The notes under the pieces are model-generated. The model worked only from the letters and a program-made list of their open reading frames with translations. It was not told the DNA's origin and did no database searches. A program made the translations under genes and the position numbers. A DNA stretch of 64,000 nucleotides from Oscillospiraceae bacterium. Its GTDB lineage: Bacteria; Bacillota; Clostridia; UMGS1810. Location: positions 144,780-208,779 of the forward strand of contig SVJZ01000002.1 of the NCBI GenBank assembly GCA_015068705.1. Direction: 5' to 3'. Each line of letters opens with the position of its first letter. Position 1 is the first letter of the stretch. This document shows, one piece after another, positions 16,624 through 24,870 of the stretch.

Positions 16624-17872
16624 TGTTGCGACTGATGTTTGCGCCGAGCGCAGTGAGTTTTTCCACAATGCGTTCATAGCCACGATCAATATGGCGGATA
16701 TCGGTTACGGTGGTGGTACCCTCGCACGCAAGAGCTGCCACAACAAGCCCTGCACCTGCACGCAGGTCGGTAGCGCGTACCGTCGCGCCGGTGAGAGGTC
16801 TTCCCCCCTCGATAACTGCAACACGACCGTCCACCGTGATATTTGCACCCATGCGGTCCAATTCGCCTGTGTATTGGAATCTGGAATCCCACACGCTCTC
16901 GGTTACAATACTGGTGCCAGGAACGGTGGTCAGAAGTGCAACCATCAGCGGTTGCAAATCGGTGGGAAATCCGGGATATGGCAAGGTTTTTACATTGACG
17001 CGGTTGAGCGGTTTATTGGCAACCACACGCACCTCGTCGTCACCTTCCCATACCTCAATGCCCATCTCCACAAACTTGGCACTGACTGCCTCCAAATGCT
17101 TGGGAATAACATTTTTAATCACCACATCGCCACGGGTGGCGGCAGCGGCAAACATATAAGTACCTGCCTCAATCTGGTCGGGAATGATGCTGTAAGTACC
17201 GCCGTGCAGACGCTCCACACCACGAATTTTAATAACATCGGTACCTGCTCCCTTGATGTTGGCACCCATGGAGTTTAAAAAGTTTGCAAGGTCTACCACA
17301 TGCGGCTCTTTTGCGGCATTTTCCATCACGGTGAGCCCGGGGGCAAGGGTTGCTGCAAGCATGATATTGATGGTAGCACCTACACTCACCATATCAAAAT
17401 AAACTTGTCCGCCACGAAGATTTTCACCCTCCGCACAAATCACACCACCATTAACCTCGGTGGTACAACCAAGCGACTGCAAGCCCTTGAGGTGCTGGTC
17501 GATGGGACGGGTACCAAAATTACATCCGCCCGGCGGCGGCACGATTGCCTTATGGAAACGGCTAACCAGTGCGCCCAGTAAGTAATAGGAGGCACGCATT
17601 CTGCCTGCGCACTCCTGATCCACCTCATAAGTATCAACATTGGTAGCATCGACACGCAGGGTGGACTCGTCCAACCACGAAACCTCTGCTCCCAAAGCTT
17701 TTAAAATATCAGCAATCACCCGTACATCACTGATGTCGGGTAAATTTTCTATGATGCACTCGCCTTCCACCAAAAGTGCAGCGGGAATGATGGCAACAGC
17801 CGCATTCTTTGCACCGCTGATATTCACCTCGCCGGAAAGCGAAATTCCTCCGTTTATAATCAGATTTTCCAA
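16616..17872 (-). CDS. murA: UDP-N-acetylglucosamine 1-carboxyvinyltransferase
   Basis: A 418-residue enzyme that transfers enolpyruvate from PEP to UDP-GlcNAc, the first committed step of peptidoglycan synthesis. Lys22 (SGAKNAA) and Cys118 in PPGGCNFG are the substrate-binding lysine and the fosfomycin-reactive cysteine. The TTG at 17872, preceded by GGGGTG, starts the protein at MENLIINGG and yields the standard length; the longer frame would start at the promoter. The downstream MBL gene overlaps its stop. Confidence 0.96.
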   Translation of the reverse strand: MENLIINGGISLSGEVNISGAKNAAVAIIPAALLVEGECIIENLPDISDVRVIADILKALGAEVSWLDESTLRVDATNVDTYEVDQECAGRMRASYYLLGALVSRFHKAIVPPPGGCNFGTRPIDQHLKGLQSLGCTTEVNGGVICAEGENLRGGQVYFDMVSVGATINIMLAATLAPGLTVMENAAKEPHVVDLANFLNSMGANIKGAGTDVIKIRGVERLHGGTYSIIPDQIEAGTYMFAAAATRGDVVIKNVIPKHLEAVSAKFVEMGIEVWEGDDEVRVVANKPLNRVNVKTLPYPGFPTDLQPLMVALLTTVPGTSIVTESVWDSRFQYTGELDRMGANITVDGRVAVIEGGRPLTGATVRATDLRAGAGLVVAALACEGTTTVTDIRHIDRGYERIVEKLTALGANISRNND

Positions 17873-17915
17873 AACTACACCCCACTCATGTGCAGAATAC
17901 TCCATAATATGTATT

Positions 17916-17944
17916 ATTGTACCACGAATTATGGCAAATTGCAA
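17916..17944 (-). promoter_or_regulatory. Promoter of murA
   Basis: TTGCAA (17939-17944) and TACAAT (17916-17921) with a 17-base spacer, about 45 bases before the TTG start. Confidence 0.65.
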
Positions 17945-18028
17945 ACAAAAATTTGGTGAAAACTCAAAAAATTTAGCATGCGCTCATTTTATTTGTTTGC
18001 GATCATCAAATTATTTTTGACAAAACGC

Positions 18029-18060
18029 AAAAAGATGACCCGAAAAAAGGCCATCTTTTT
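18029..18060 (-). terminator. Terminator overlapping the aldo/keto reductase stop
   Basis: AAAAAGATG and CATCTTTTT pair around a short imperfect GGCC/GGGT region, followed by a T-run on the minus strand. The stop codon lies in the stem. Confidence 0.65.
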
Positions 18061-19021
18061 AATCCTGATACAACACGTGTAACTGTTCGGGAGTGAGGGT
18101 AATATTGCATGCGGCCAAGGAATTTTCCAACTGGTCAAGAGTACGGCAACCCAGAAGAGGAATGGTGGAAAAATCGCCCCGTTGCATGAGTGCGGCAAGT
18201 GCCACCTGCCCTGCATCCGCCCCTACCGACTCCCCAATCCGGCAAGCACGTTGCCAACGTCCAACACTGATATCATTATGATAACGAACCACACATTTTT
18301 CACTCAGTGCCTCCTCACCGCCTGCCGACATTTTGGAAAAATACCCCTTTGCCTGAGATGCAAATGCAAACACCGGCAACCGTGTCGTGCGGTAATACTC
18401 ATATTCCACTTCATCCATCGGCACGATGGTAGGGTCAAGATTGGCATAATTCGGATGGGCAAAGCTATACTGAATCTGGCTTGCCGCAATGGGTGAAAGG
18501 CCATGCGCAGCGGCATAAGCATTTGCCTCTTCTATGCGCGCGGCACGCCAGTTTGAAACACCGAAAAATCGGGTCTTTCCGTTCTTTACCAATTCGTGCA
18601 TGGCTTCCATGATGGGACCAACCGGCAAGCACTCATCATCCCGATGCAGCCAGTACAAATCCACATAATCGATACCCAGGTAGGAAAGACTCTCCTCCAT
18701 GTCGGAAAAAATTTCCTCGCGCGAAAGTCTGGAAATGCTCATTTTCCCCACCGGAGGATGACCACCCTTTGTGGCAATCAAAAGCCGGTCCCGGTTTTTC
18801 CTCTCTCGCAGATAGCGTCCGATCATCTTCTCGCTCATCTGCGTTTCCCCATCCGGAGAAATGCCGTAAAGATGCGCAGTATCTATCATATTTCCGCCTG
18901 AATCCAGATAGCGGTCAATCATGGAAAATGTATTTTCTTTGTCAAATGAAAAGCCGGTGGAATCGGCGCCCAAAATCAGTGCCGAAATATCCAACCCCGT
19001 GCAAATGCTAATTTTCCTCAC
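18059..19021 (-). CDS. Aldo/keto reductase family protein
   Basis: A 320-residue (beta/alpha)8 NAD(P)H-dependent oxidoreductase. Catalytic residues visible are Asp47 and Tyr52 (IDTAHLYG), the lysine of IATKGGHP and the histidine of LYWLHRDD. The C-terminal GCRTLDQLENSLAA block is the usual cofactor region. Its GTG start overlaps the stop of the lytic transglycosylase gene by four bases (GTGA). It is the last gene of a polA-coaE-transglycosylase run. Natural substrate unknown. Confidence 0.93.
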   Translation of the reverse strand: MRKISICTGLDISALILGADSTGFSFDKENTFSMIDRYLDSGGNMIDTAHLYGISPDGETQMSEKMIGRYLRERKNRDRLLIATKGGHPPVGKMSISRLSREEIFSDMEESLSYLGIDYVDLYWLHRDDECLPVGPIMEAMHELVKNGKTRFFGVSNWRAARIEEANAYAAAHGLSPIAASQIQYSFAHPNYANLDPTIVPMDEVEYEYYRTTRLPVFAFASQAKGYFSKMSAGGEEALSEKCVVRYHNDISVGRWQRACRIGESVGADAGQVALAALMQRGDFSTIPLLGCRTLDQLENSLAACNITLTPEQLHVLYQD

Positions 19022-19593
19022 CGGTATGTTTCCTCCGCATAAAGTCTTCGGTAAATTTCCATTCGTTTTATCACCTTATCGACATAGGTTCGTGTTTCCT
19101 CAAACGGAATGGTGTGTAGGGTTTTGCCATCTGCAGAATAGGCAACATCTGCCAGCCATTTTCGTACATTTCCCTGCCCTGCATTGTAGGCAGCAAGCAC
19201 TGTTTGTGTTTGCCCGTCAAAAGTTTCCATCAAATAATCCAGATAGGCGCAACCAATCTGAATATTGACCTCGGGCAGGTGAATCTGCTCTGCGGTGGCA
19301 GGAATATCGAACTTCCCAATGCACCACGCGGCGGTTTCCCCGGTTATCTGCATCAATCCTCTTGCATCCTTATGGCTCACCGCCGATTCTTCAAATCGCG
19401 ATTCGGCACTGATTACCCCCATGACCAAATAGGGATCCAAGCCATATTTTTCGCTATATGTATCAATCCATTCGCGGTGGCGCAACGGAAACAGTGTGTG
19501 CAAAATCGGCATGGTACCAAACACAATGGCAAGTACCACCGCCGCTACAAGCATCGTAGTGACAATTCTTTTTTTTCTTAAAACAATCAGCAT
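19018..19593 (-). CDS. Membrane-anchored lytic transglycosylase (Slt type)
   Basis: A 191-residue protein with an N-terminal signal anchor (about 10-30) and a soluble lytic transglycosylase domain. The catalytic glutamate is Glu64 in SAESRFEESAVS, followed by the GLMQI motif and, later, the AYNAGQGNV motif. It cleaves peptidoglycan glycan strands outside the membrane. It begins inside the last codons of coaE (7-base overlap). It is at the short end of the family, having no extra binding domain. Confidence 0.94.
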   Translation of the reverse strand: MLIVLRKKRIVTTMLVAAVVLAIVFGTMPILHTLFPLRHREWIDTYSEKYGLDPYLVMGVISAESRFEESAVSHKDARGLMQITGETAAWCIGKFDIPATAEQIHLPEVNIQIGCAYLDYLMETFDGQTQTVLAAYNAGQGNVRKWLADVAYSADGKTLHTIPFEETRTYVDKVIKRMEIYRRLYAEETYR

Positions 19594-20423
19594 AATTCCT
19601 CCGTTAATCGGGCAATCACTTCCTCCGTGCGCTCCAAAAGCGCTTGGGGAGTGGTGTTATTGACAATGCAGTAGTCGCTTTTCTCTTCATACCATGCGTC
19701 CGGGTGCTGGGATTTCATCCGGGCAAGTGCGTGGGATTCGTCCATCCCGTCACGCGCCATAATGCGCTCCATACGGGCGTTTTCGTCTGCCAGAACACAA
19801 ACAGTGGCATCGCACATGGATTCCATTCCCGCCTCAAATAGCAGCGGTGCATCCAGTAAAATGGGGTGGTTTTTGGTTATATAAAGGTTTTCTTTTGTTT
19901 GCACAAGGGTTTGATTTGCTTGTGCAGGAGAGTGGGTAGCTTGTTCAGGAGGCTGATTTGCCTGCGCAAGAGAGTGGGTTGCTTGTTCAGGGGTTTGATT
20001 TGCCTGTGCAAGATATTCTTTTTCTTGCACAAGGGTTTGATTTGCTTGTAAAAAAGAGTGGGTTGCTTGTTCAAAAGGTTGATTCGCCTGTACAAGAAAT
20101 TCTTTTTCTTGTGCAAGAGGGTGATTAGCCCGGGCAATATATTCTTTTGTTTGTGCTATGATATACTTATGGGTGATATGATTGAGTAATTCCAGTTTTT
20201 TCTCGTCGGCAAACACAAGATCGGCAAGTGCACGGCGATTGAGCACCCCATTTTGGGTCACTCCCGGAAACGCCCGTTCCACCTCACGGACACATTCGCC
20301 ACCATCTTCATAAATGCCATGGGCAATTTGGTCCATATCCAGCACCATAAACCCATGCGCGGCAAATACCGAGGCAACCGTTCCCTTACCTGCACCGGTA
20401 GGACCGGTGAGACCGATAATCAT
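19587..20423 (-). CDS. coaE: Dephospho-CoA kinase with an 84-residue tandem-repeat insertion
   Basis: The last enzyme of CoA synthesis, phosphorylating dephospho-CoA at the 3' hydroxyl. The P-loop is GPTGAGKG (7-14), DMDQIAH (29-35) follows, and LDAPLLFEAG (190-199) is the family signature after the CoA domain. The protein has 278 residues where about 195-205 is normal. The excess is six 14-residue units at 95-178, each built around QANQ, alternating ...QEKE and ...EQATH endings. Removing them leaves 194 residues and an intact family match. The repeat lies between the helix ending QTKE and the NHPILLDAP strand. See the separate repeat entry. It sits between polA and the transglycosylase gene. 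Confidence 0.94.
   Translation of the reverse strand: MIIGLTGPTGAGKGTVASVFAAHGFMVLDMDQIAHGIYEDGGECVREVERAFPGVTQNGVLNRRALADLVFADEKKLELLNHITHKYIIAQTKEYIARANHPLAQEKEFLVQANQPFEQATHSFLQANQTLVQEKEYLAQANQTPEQATHSLAQANQPPEQATHSPAQANQTLVQTKENLYITKNHPILLDAPLLFEAGMESMCDATVCVLADENARMERIMARDGMDESHALARMKSQHPDAWYEEKSDYCIVNNTTPQALLERTEEVIARLTEELC
19890..20141 (-). repeat. In-frame 42-bp minisatellite inside coaE
   Basis: Six direct copies of a 42-bp unit lie head to tail from 19890 to 20141. Two unit types are visible on the plus strand: A begins TTCTTTTTCTTG, B begins GTGGGTTGCTTG. They share a TTGATTTGC-like middle and run A,B,B,A,B,A in plus-strand order. The flanking TTCTTTTGTTTG at 20142 matches the start of type A, so the array probably grew from native coaE sequence. 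All units keep the reading frame. Confidence 0.95.
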
Positions 20424-20441
20424 ACCAAATCCCCCTTTGAC

Positions 20442-23093
20442 TTAATGCGCATCATACCAACTATCGCCCCTGCCGGCTTCTGCAATAAGCGGTGCGCGCA
20501 AGGATGCCGCGCCCTCCATACACTCGACCAGCAGTGCCTGTACCTCATCTGCCTCATCCCGGTGAGCTTCGATAATCAATTCGTCATGCACCTGCAAGAT
20601 AAGGCGGGATTTTAGCCCCTTTTCCTGCAAGGCACGATACACCTTTACCATAGCAATCTTGATGATATCTGCCGCAGTGCCCTGAATGGGGGTATTCATC
20701 GCCATCCGTTCACCGGCGGCACGAAGCATGTGGTTGGTTGAGGTGATTTCGGGGATGTAACGCCGTCTGCCAAAATCAGTGGTAACATATCCTGTCTGGG
20801 TTGCATCGGCGATGGTTTGATCCATAAACCGTTTTACCCCCTGATATTTTGCAAAATAGTTGTCGATATACTCCTTTGCCTCGGCGGTGGGGATATGCAA
20901 ATCCTGCGACAGTGAAAAACTGCCCATGCCGTAGGCAATACCGAAATTAACCGCCTTGGCACGGGAACGCAAAAGGGGCGTAATCTCGGATTCTGCAACA
21001 TGAAATACATTCATGGCGGTATTGGTGTGGATATCCATGCCGCTCTGGAATGCTGCAATCATATTTTCATCCTCTGCAAGGTGTGCTAAGATTCGAAGCT
21101 CTATCTGGGAATAATCCGCATCTACCAGTGTGTATTCGGGGGAAGATGGCACAAACATTTTGCGTATCTCCCGTCCGAGTTCGGTGCGCATGGGGATGTT
21201 TTGCAGATTGGGTTCGGTGGAGGAAATGCGTCCGGTAGCAGTGACAGTCTGGTTGAATTTGGAATGGATTTTCCCGTCTGCCCCGATGAGGGGGGTAAGA
21301 CCATCTGCATAGGTAGATTTGAGCTTGGTAAGTTGACGGTATTCGATGATTTTTTCAATGACCGGATGGTCGCCTATGAGTTTTTCCAGCACCTCTGCAT
21401 TGGTGGAATATCCTGTTTTGGTCTTTTTGATGGCACGCAGACCCAGTTTATCAAACAACACCTCGCCCAACTGTTTGGGAGAGCCGATATTAAATTCGCA
21501 ACCACAAAGTGAGTAAATGTCACCCTCCAACACATCAATCCGCTCGGAAAGCATGGTGCCAAATGCGGCAAGTTGTGCCTTATCTACCGAAAAACCGGTA
21601 GTTTCCATGGAGGAAAGCACACGAATGAGCGGAAATTCTATCTCATAAAGCAGCTTACTCTGTCCCAGTTTTTCCACCTCGGTTTTTTGATGGCAAAAGA
21701 GCGCATACGCCGCAACCAGTTCGCCCGACACATAATGCCGGATTTCGTCTTCGGTTAATTCTTCCATCTCGCGGCGGCTCTTTCCCTTGCCAAACACCGC
21801 CTCATCATCCGGCAAGTTCATGGACAAAAATTCTGCTGCAATGGAGCCGATGTCATAACTGGTACGGGTGGGGTCAAGCACATAGGCACCCACGCCCACA
21901 TCAAAATACGGGTCGGCGTATTGCACACCATATTCCGCCAAAAGGGCAATATCTTCCTTGACGCCATAGGTAATACGGGTGCAGGAAGGATTTTCCATGA
22001 CGGGTTTGATTGCCATGGCAATTTTATCCTGGGTCACAACCATAGAACAGGCAAGATAATATACGGTATTTTCGGTTAAAAATGCAAAGGCATACAAATC
22101 GCCCCCACTGACATACAGGCGGTAAATCAACTCATTTTCCGCCTTGCCCAACGCGTCAACAAGTGCATCGGCATCTTCCAGTGCGACAAAGGTTACCTCG
22201 GGGGTATCCTGTTTGGGAGAACCCGCCAAATCCAATTTCTTTAGAAAGGCATGGAAATCCAGATTTTCAAACAGTGAAGCCAATTTTTCGTTATCATACG
22301 CGCCATGTACATCCTCCGCAACCGGAAAATCACCCGGCACAGCACGGTCGATGGTGGCAAGCTCCAAACTCAAATATGCCGATTCCCTGCCCTCTTCCAA
22401 CTTTTTGCGTGCAGCAGGCTTGATGGCAGGGTCGGAGAGGTTGGCATAGAGATTATCGAGGGATTTGAACTGTCCGATGAGTGCAAAGGCGGTTTTTTCA
22501 CCAATGCCCGGAACACCAGGAATATTGTCCGAGGTGTCACCCATGAGTGCCTTTACATGGATAAATTCCTCGGGGGTTACACCATATTCTTCTGTCATAC
22601 GCGCACGGTCAAATACATTTGTTTCTGTGGCGCCACCGCGCGATACGGTGAGCAGGATTTTGGTGTTGTCTGCCGCCAGTTGCAGGTCATCCTTATCGCC
22701 GGTTAAAATCAGACATTCCATCCCCTGCTCCTGGCAAAGACGGCTGACGGTACCAATGATGTCATCCGCCTCATAGCCCTCCTGCTCATAAATTTTAATA
22801 TTCATGGCACGCAGCACTTCTTTTACAATGGGCATCTGCATGGCAAGCTCCTGCGGCATACCCTTGCGTTGCGCCTTATAGAGCGGATATTTTTTATGGC
22901 GGAAGGTGGGGGCTTTTAAGTCAAATGCCACCGAAACACAATCCGGCTCATACTGTTCCAGGTGCTTGAAGAGAATACTCAAAAAGCCATATACCCCATT
23001 GGTATACACGCCGTGTTTATTGGTAAGCAGTTTGATGGCATAGAATGCGCGATTGATGATACTGTTTCCGTCCAGAATTAAATAGCGTTTCAT
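20442..23093 (-). CDS. polA: DNA polymerase I
   Basis: An 883-residue repair and Okazaki-fragment polymerase. The N-terminal ~290 residues are the 5'-3' exonuclease/flap domain (MKRYLILDGNSIINRAFYA; YEADDIIGT; GDTSDNIPGVPGIGEKTA). The middle domain lacks the catalytic Asp-X-Glu of proofreading: the expected site reads LIYRLYVSGGD, so 3'-5' exonuclease is probably inactive. The polymerase motifs A (DADYSQIELRILAHL), B (RAKAVNFGIAYGMG) and C (QVHDELI) are intact. The ATG follows GGTGGGAAC. It is upstream of coaE on the same strand with an 18-base gap. Confidence 0.97.
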   Translation of the reverse strand: MKRYLILDGNSIINRAFYAIKLLTNKHGVYTNGVYGFLSILFKHLEQYEPDCVSVAFDLKAPTFRHKKYPLYKAQRKGMPQELAMQMPIVKEVLRAMNIKIYEQEGYEADDIIGTVSRLCQEQGMECLILTGDKDDLQLAADNTKILLTVSRGGATETNVFDRARMTEEYGVTPEEFIHVKALMGDTSDNIPGVPGIGEKTAFALIGQFKSLDNLYANLSDPAIKPAARKKLEEGRESAYLSLELATIDRAVPGDFPVAEDVHGAYDNEKLASLFENLDFHAFLKKLDLAGSPKQDTPEVTFVALEDADALVDALGKAENELIYRLYVSGGDLYAFAFLTENTVYYLACSMVVTQDKIAMAIKPVMENPSCTRITYGVKEDIALLAEYGVQYADPYFDVGVGAYVLDPTRTSYDIGSIAAEFLSMNLPDDEAVFGKGKSRREMEELTEDEIRHYVSGELVAAYALFCHQKTEVEKLGQSKLLYEIEFPLIRVLSSMETTGFSVDKAQLAAFGTMLSERIDVLEGDIYSLCGCEFNIGSPKQLGEVLFDKLGLRAIKKTKTGYSTNAEVLEKLIGDHPVIEKIIEYRQLTKLKSTYADGLTPLIGADGKIHSKFNQTVTATGRISSTEPNLQNIPMRTELGREIRKMFVPSSPEYTLVDADYSQIELRILAHLAEDENMIAAFQSGMDIHTNTAMNVFHVAESEITPLLRSRAKAVNFGIAYGMGSFSLSQDLHIPTAEAKEYIDNYFAKYQGVKRFMDQTIADATQTGYVTTDFGRRRYIPEITSTNHMLRAAGERMAMNTPIQGTAADIIKIAMVKVYRALQEKGLKSRLILQVHDELIIEAHRDEADEVQALLVECMEGAASLRAPLIAEAGRGDSWYDAH

Positions 23094-23161
23094 TATGTTC
23101 CCACCGTTTCGTTTATGGTAATGAAAAATCTTTTTTCCATTATACTATATCTTTTTGCAAA

Positions 23162-24679
23162 TTACCAGTGGTTTTGCAGGATTTTCTCGGCGATTTCATC
23201 AAAAACCGGCACACACGCCCTTGCCCCCTGCCGACCATTTTCCACAAACACCGCCATGGCGTAGCGCGGCGCGTGGTAGGGGAAATATCCCACAAACCAA
23301 CCATGTACCATGGTTTCATCCCCCACTGCCCAACCCGTTTCGGCACTGGAGGTTTTTCCTGCCGCCTCGGCACCCTCCAACCGCACACCCTGTCCCGTGC
23401 CGGTTCGGGTTACCTCTAGCATCATTTCACCAATCTGACGGGAAACGATTTCGTCGGTTACCTTGCGCAGGGAGTAGCGACGGGGATTTTGGATGAAATT
23501 ACCTTCGGCATCCACCACGCCATCTACCAGATTGATGCTCTTGCGGTAGCCGTTATTGGCAATGATACACGCCACATTTGCCGCCTGCAAGGGGGTCATC
23601 ATCACCCCACCCTGACCGATGGAAAGGTTGGCAACCTGAGTGTCGAGGTATTGCTCGGAAAAGGGGATATTTCCCTTGTGCTCGGGCAGCGTGCCGGGGG
23701 CAAGCAGAGGTTCTCCCAAGCCGAATGCACGGGCGGTTTCCCGGATGCGTTCCCCCGAAACGGCAGAGCCAAGCTCATAAAACACGCAGTTGCAGGACAA
23801 GGCAAACGCCTGCCGCATGGAAAGCTCGCCGTGCCCTTCCTCTTTGAGGCAACCAAATCGCAAACCGTGTATCTGCCGAAATCCGTTACACCAAAACAGG
23901 TCATCCGGACGGCAGACGAAGGTGCCGAGTGCCGCCGCAGAGGTGATGATTTTGAAAACGCTCCCTGCATCATAGGCGCACAGGGCACGATTTAGCAGCT
24001 CCCCACCATCACTATCCAGATACTGGGTAAGGTGATTGCGGTCAAAATCCGGCGCGCTGACCATGGCTCGCACATCAAAGGTTTGGGTATCCAGCACCAC
24101 CACCGCACCCGTATGGCCGGTGCGGTAGAGTGCATCCTCCGCCGCTTTCTGGATGTGGTAATCCAAGGTAAGGCGGACACTGCGTTGTGGCGTGAAGGAA
24201 GCATTTTGGGCACTCGCCCCGAACGCGGCAATCCGCTCACGGCGCGCATCTGCAATACCTGAAATGACATATGACGTATCGGTGGCAAGCACATGGTCGT
24301 AGGTCTGCTCGATACCGCTGATGCCCTCATTTTCACCATTGACATAGCCCACCACATGGGAAGCAACACTTTGCTCATCATAGCGCATGGGCAAAAGAAA
24401 AGGGATTTGCCGGTGGTTGACCGCACCGGTTTGCGGAATAATACTGTCGTCCTCATCAATCACATGGGGGTGACTGCGCGCATCCACCAGTGGGATTCCG
24501 TTTCGGTCGGTAATGCCCCCTCTCCACTCTTTTACGGTGATCTCGCCTGCACGTTGGGATGCGGCACGGGTGGCAAGCTTGCCGCTTTGTATGGTGGCAA
24601 TACTGACAATGACCAAAAGCAACATTCCAAATACCATAAGGCACAGGACAAAAAACAGATTTCGACGAACGGGCGACAT
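23162..24679 (-). CDS. Class B penicillin-binding protein (transpeptidase)
   Basis: A 505-residue peptidoglycan cross-linking enzyme. A single N-terminal membrane helix (about 8-30) is followed by a short dimerisation-type region (RGGITDRNGIPL) and the GISGIEQTYDHVL motif. The transpeptidase motifs are Ser240-X-X-Lys243 (GSVFK), Ser295-Cys-Asn297 and Lys442-Thr-Ser444, the last departing from the usual KTG. The ATG at 24679 lies eight bases after GGAG. It is compact compared with SpoVD or PBP2 and has no PASTA domain. A septal, elongation or sporulation role cannot be decided from sequence. Confidence 0.92.
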   Translation of the reverse strand: MSPVRRNLFFVLCLMVFGMLLLVIVSIATIQSGKLATRAASQRAGEITVKEWRGGITDRNGIPLVDARSHPHVIDEDDSIIPQTGAVNHRQIPFLLPMRYDEQSVASHVVGYVNGENEGISGIEQTYDHVLATDTSYVISGIADARRERIAAFGASAQNASFTPQRSVRLTLDYHIQKAAEDALYRTGHTGAVVVLDTQTFDVRAMVSAPDFDRNHLTQYLDSDGGELLNRALCAYDAGSVFKIITSAAALGTFVCRPDDLFWCNGFRQIHGLRFGCLKEEGHGELSMRQAFALSCNCVFYELGSAVSGERIRETARAFGLGEPLLAPGTLPEHKGNIPFSEQYLDTQVANLSIGQGGVMMTPLQAANVACIIANNGYRKSINLVDGVVDAEGNFIQNPRRYSLRKVTDEIVSRQIGEMMLEVTRTGTGQGVRLEGAEAAGKTSSAETGWAVGDETMVHGWFVGYFPYHAPRYAMAVFVENGRQGARACVPVFDEIAEKILQNHW

Positions 24680-24743
24680 GAAAAACACTCCTTTTTTCGG
24701 ATAAAACTATCTTTTCCGCTCGTGGAAAAAGTATGCAGGCAGC

Positions 24744-24777
24744 AAAAAAGAGAAACGGAAATCCGTTTCTCTTTTTT
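24744..24777 (-). terminator. Terminator after the aminotransferase operon
   Basis: AAAAAAGAGAAACGGA and its exact complement form a 16-bp stem with a two-base gap, flanked by a T-run on both strands. Confidence 0.9.
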
Positions 24778-24870
24778 AAAATCTTATTGAGGATTATGCG
24801 CATAACTTTTGCATTTTTAAGTGTGTTTCCTCGATTTTCTTGTGGTTTTTGAGAATTACCGACCAAGGGA

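Noticed and set aside
19890..20141. Regular repeats considered as a CRISPR array
   Set aside because: Units are contiguous without spacers, stay in the coaE reading frame and no cas gene is nearby.
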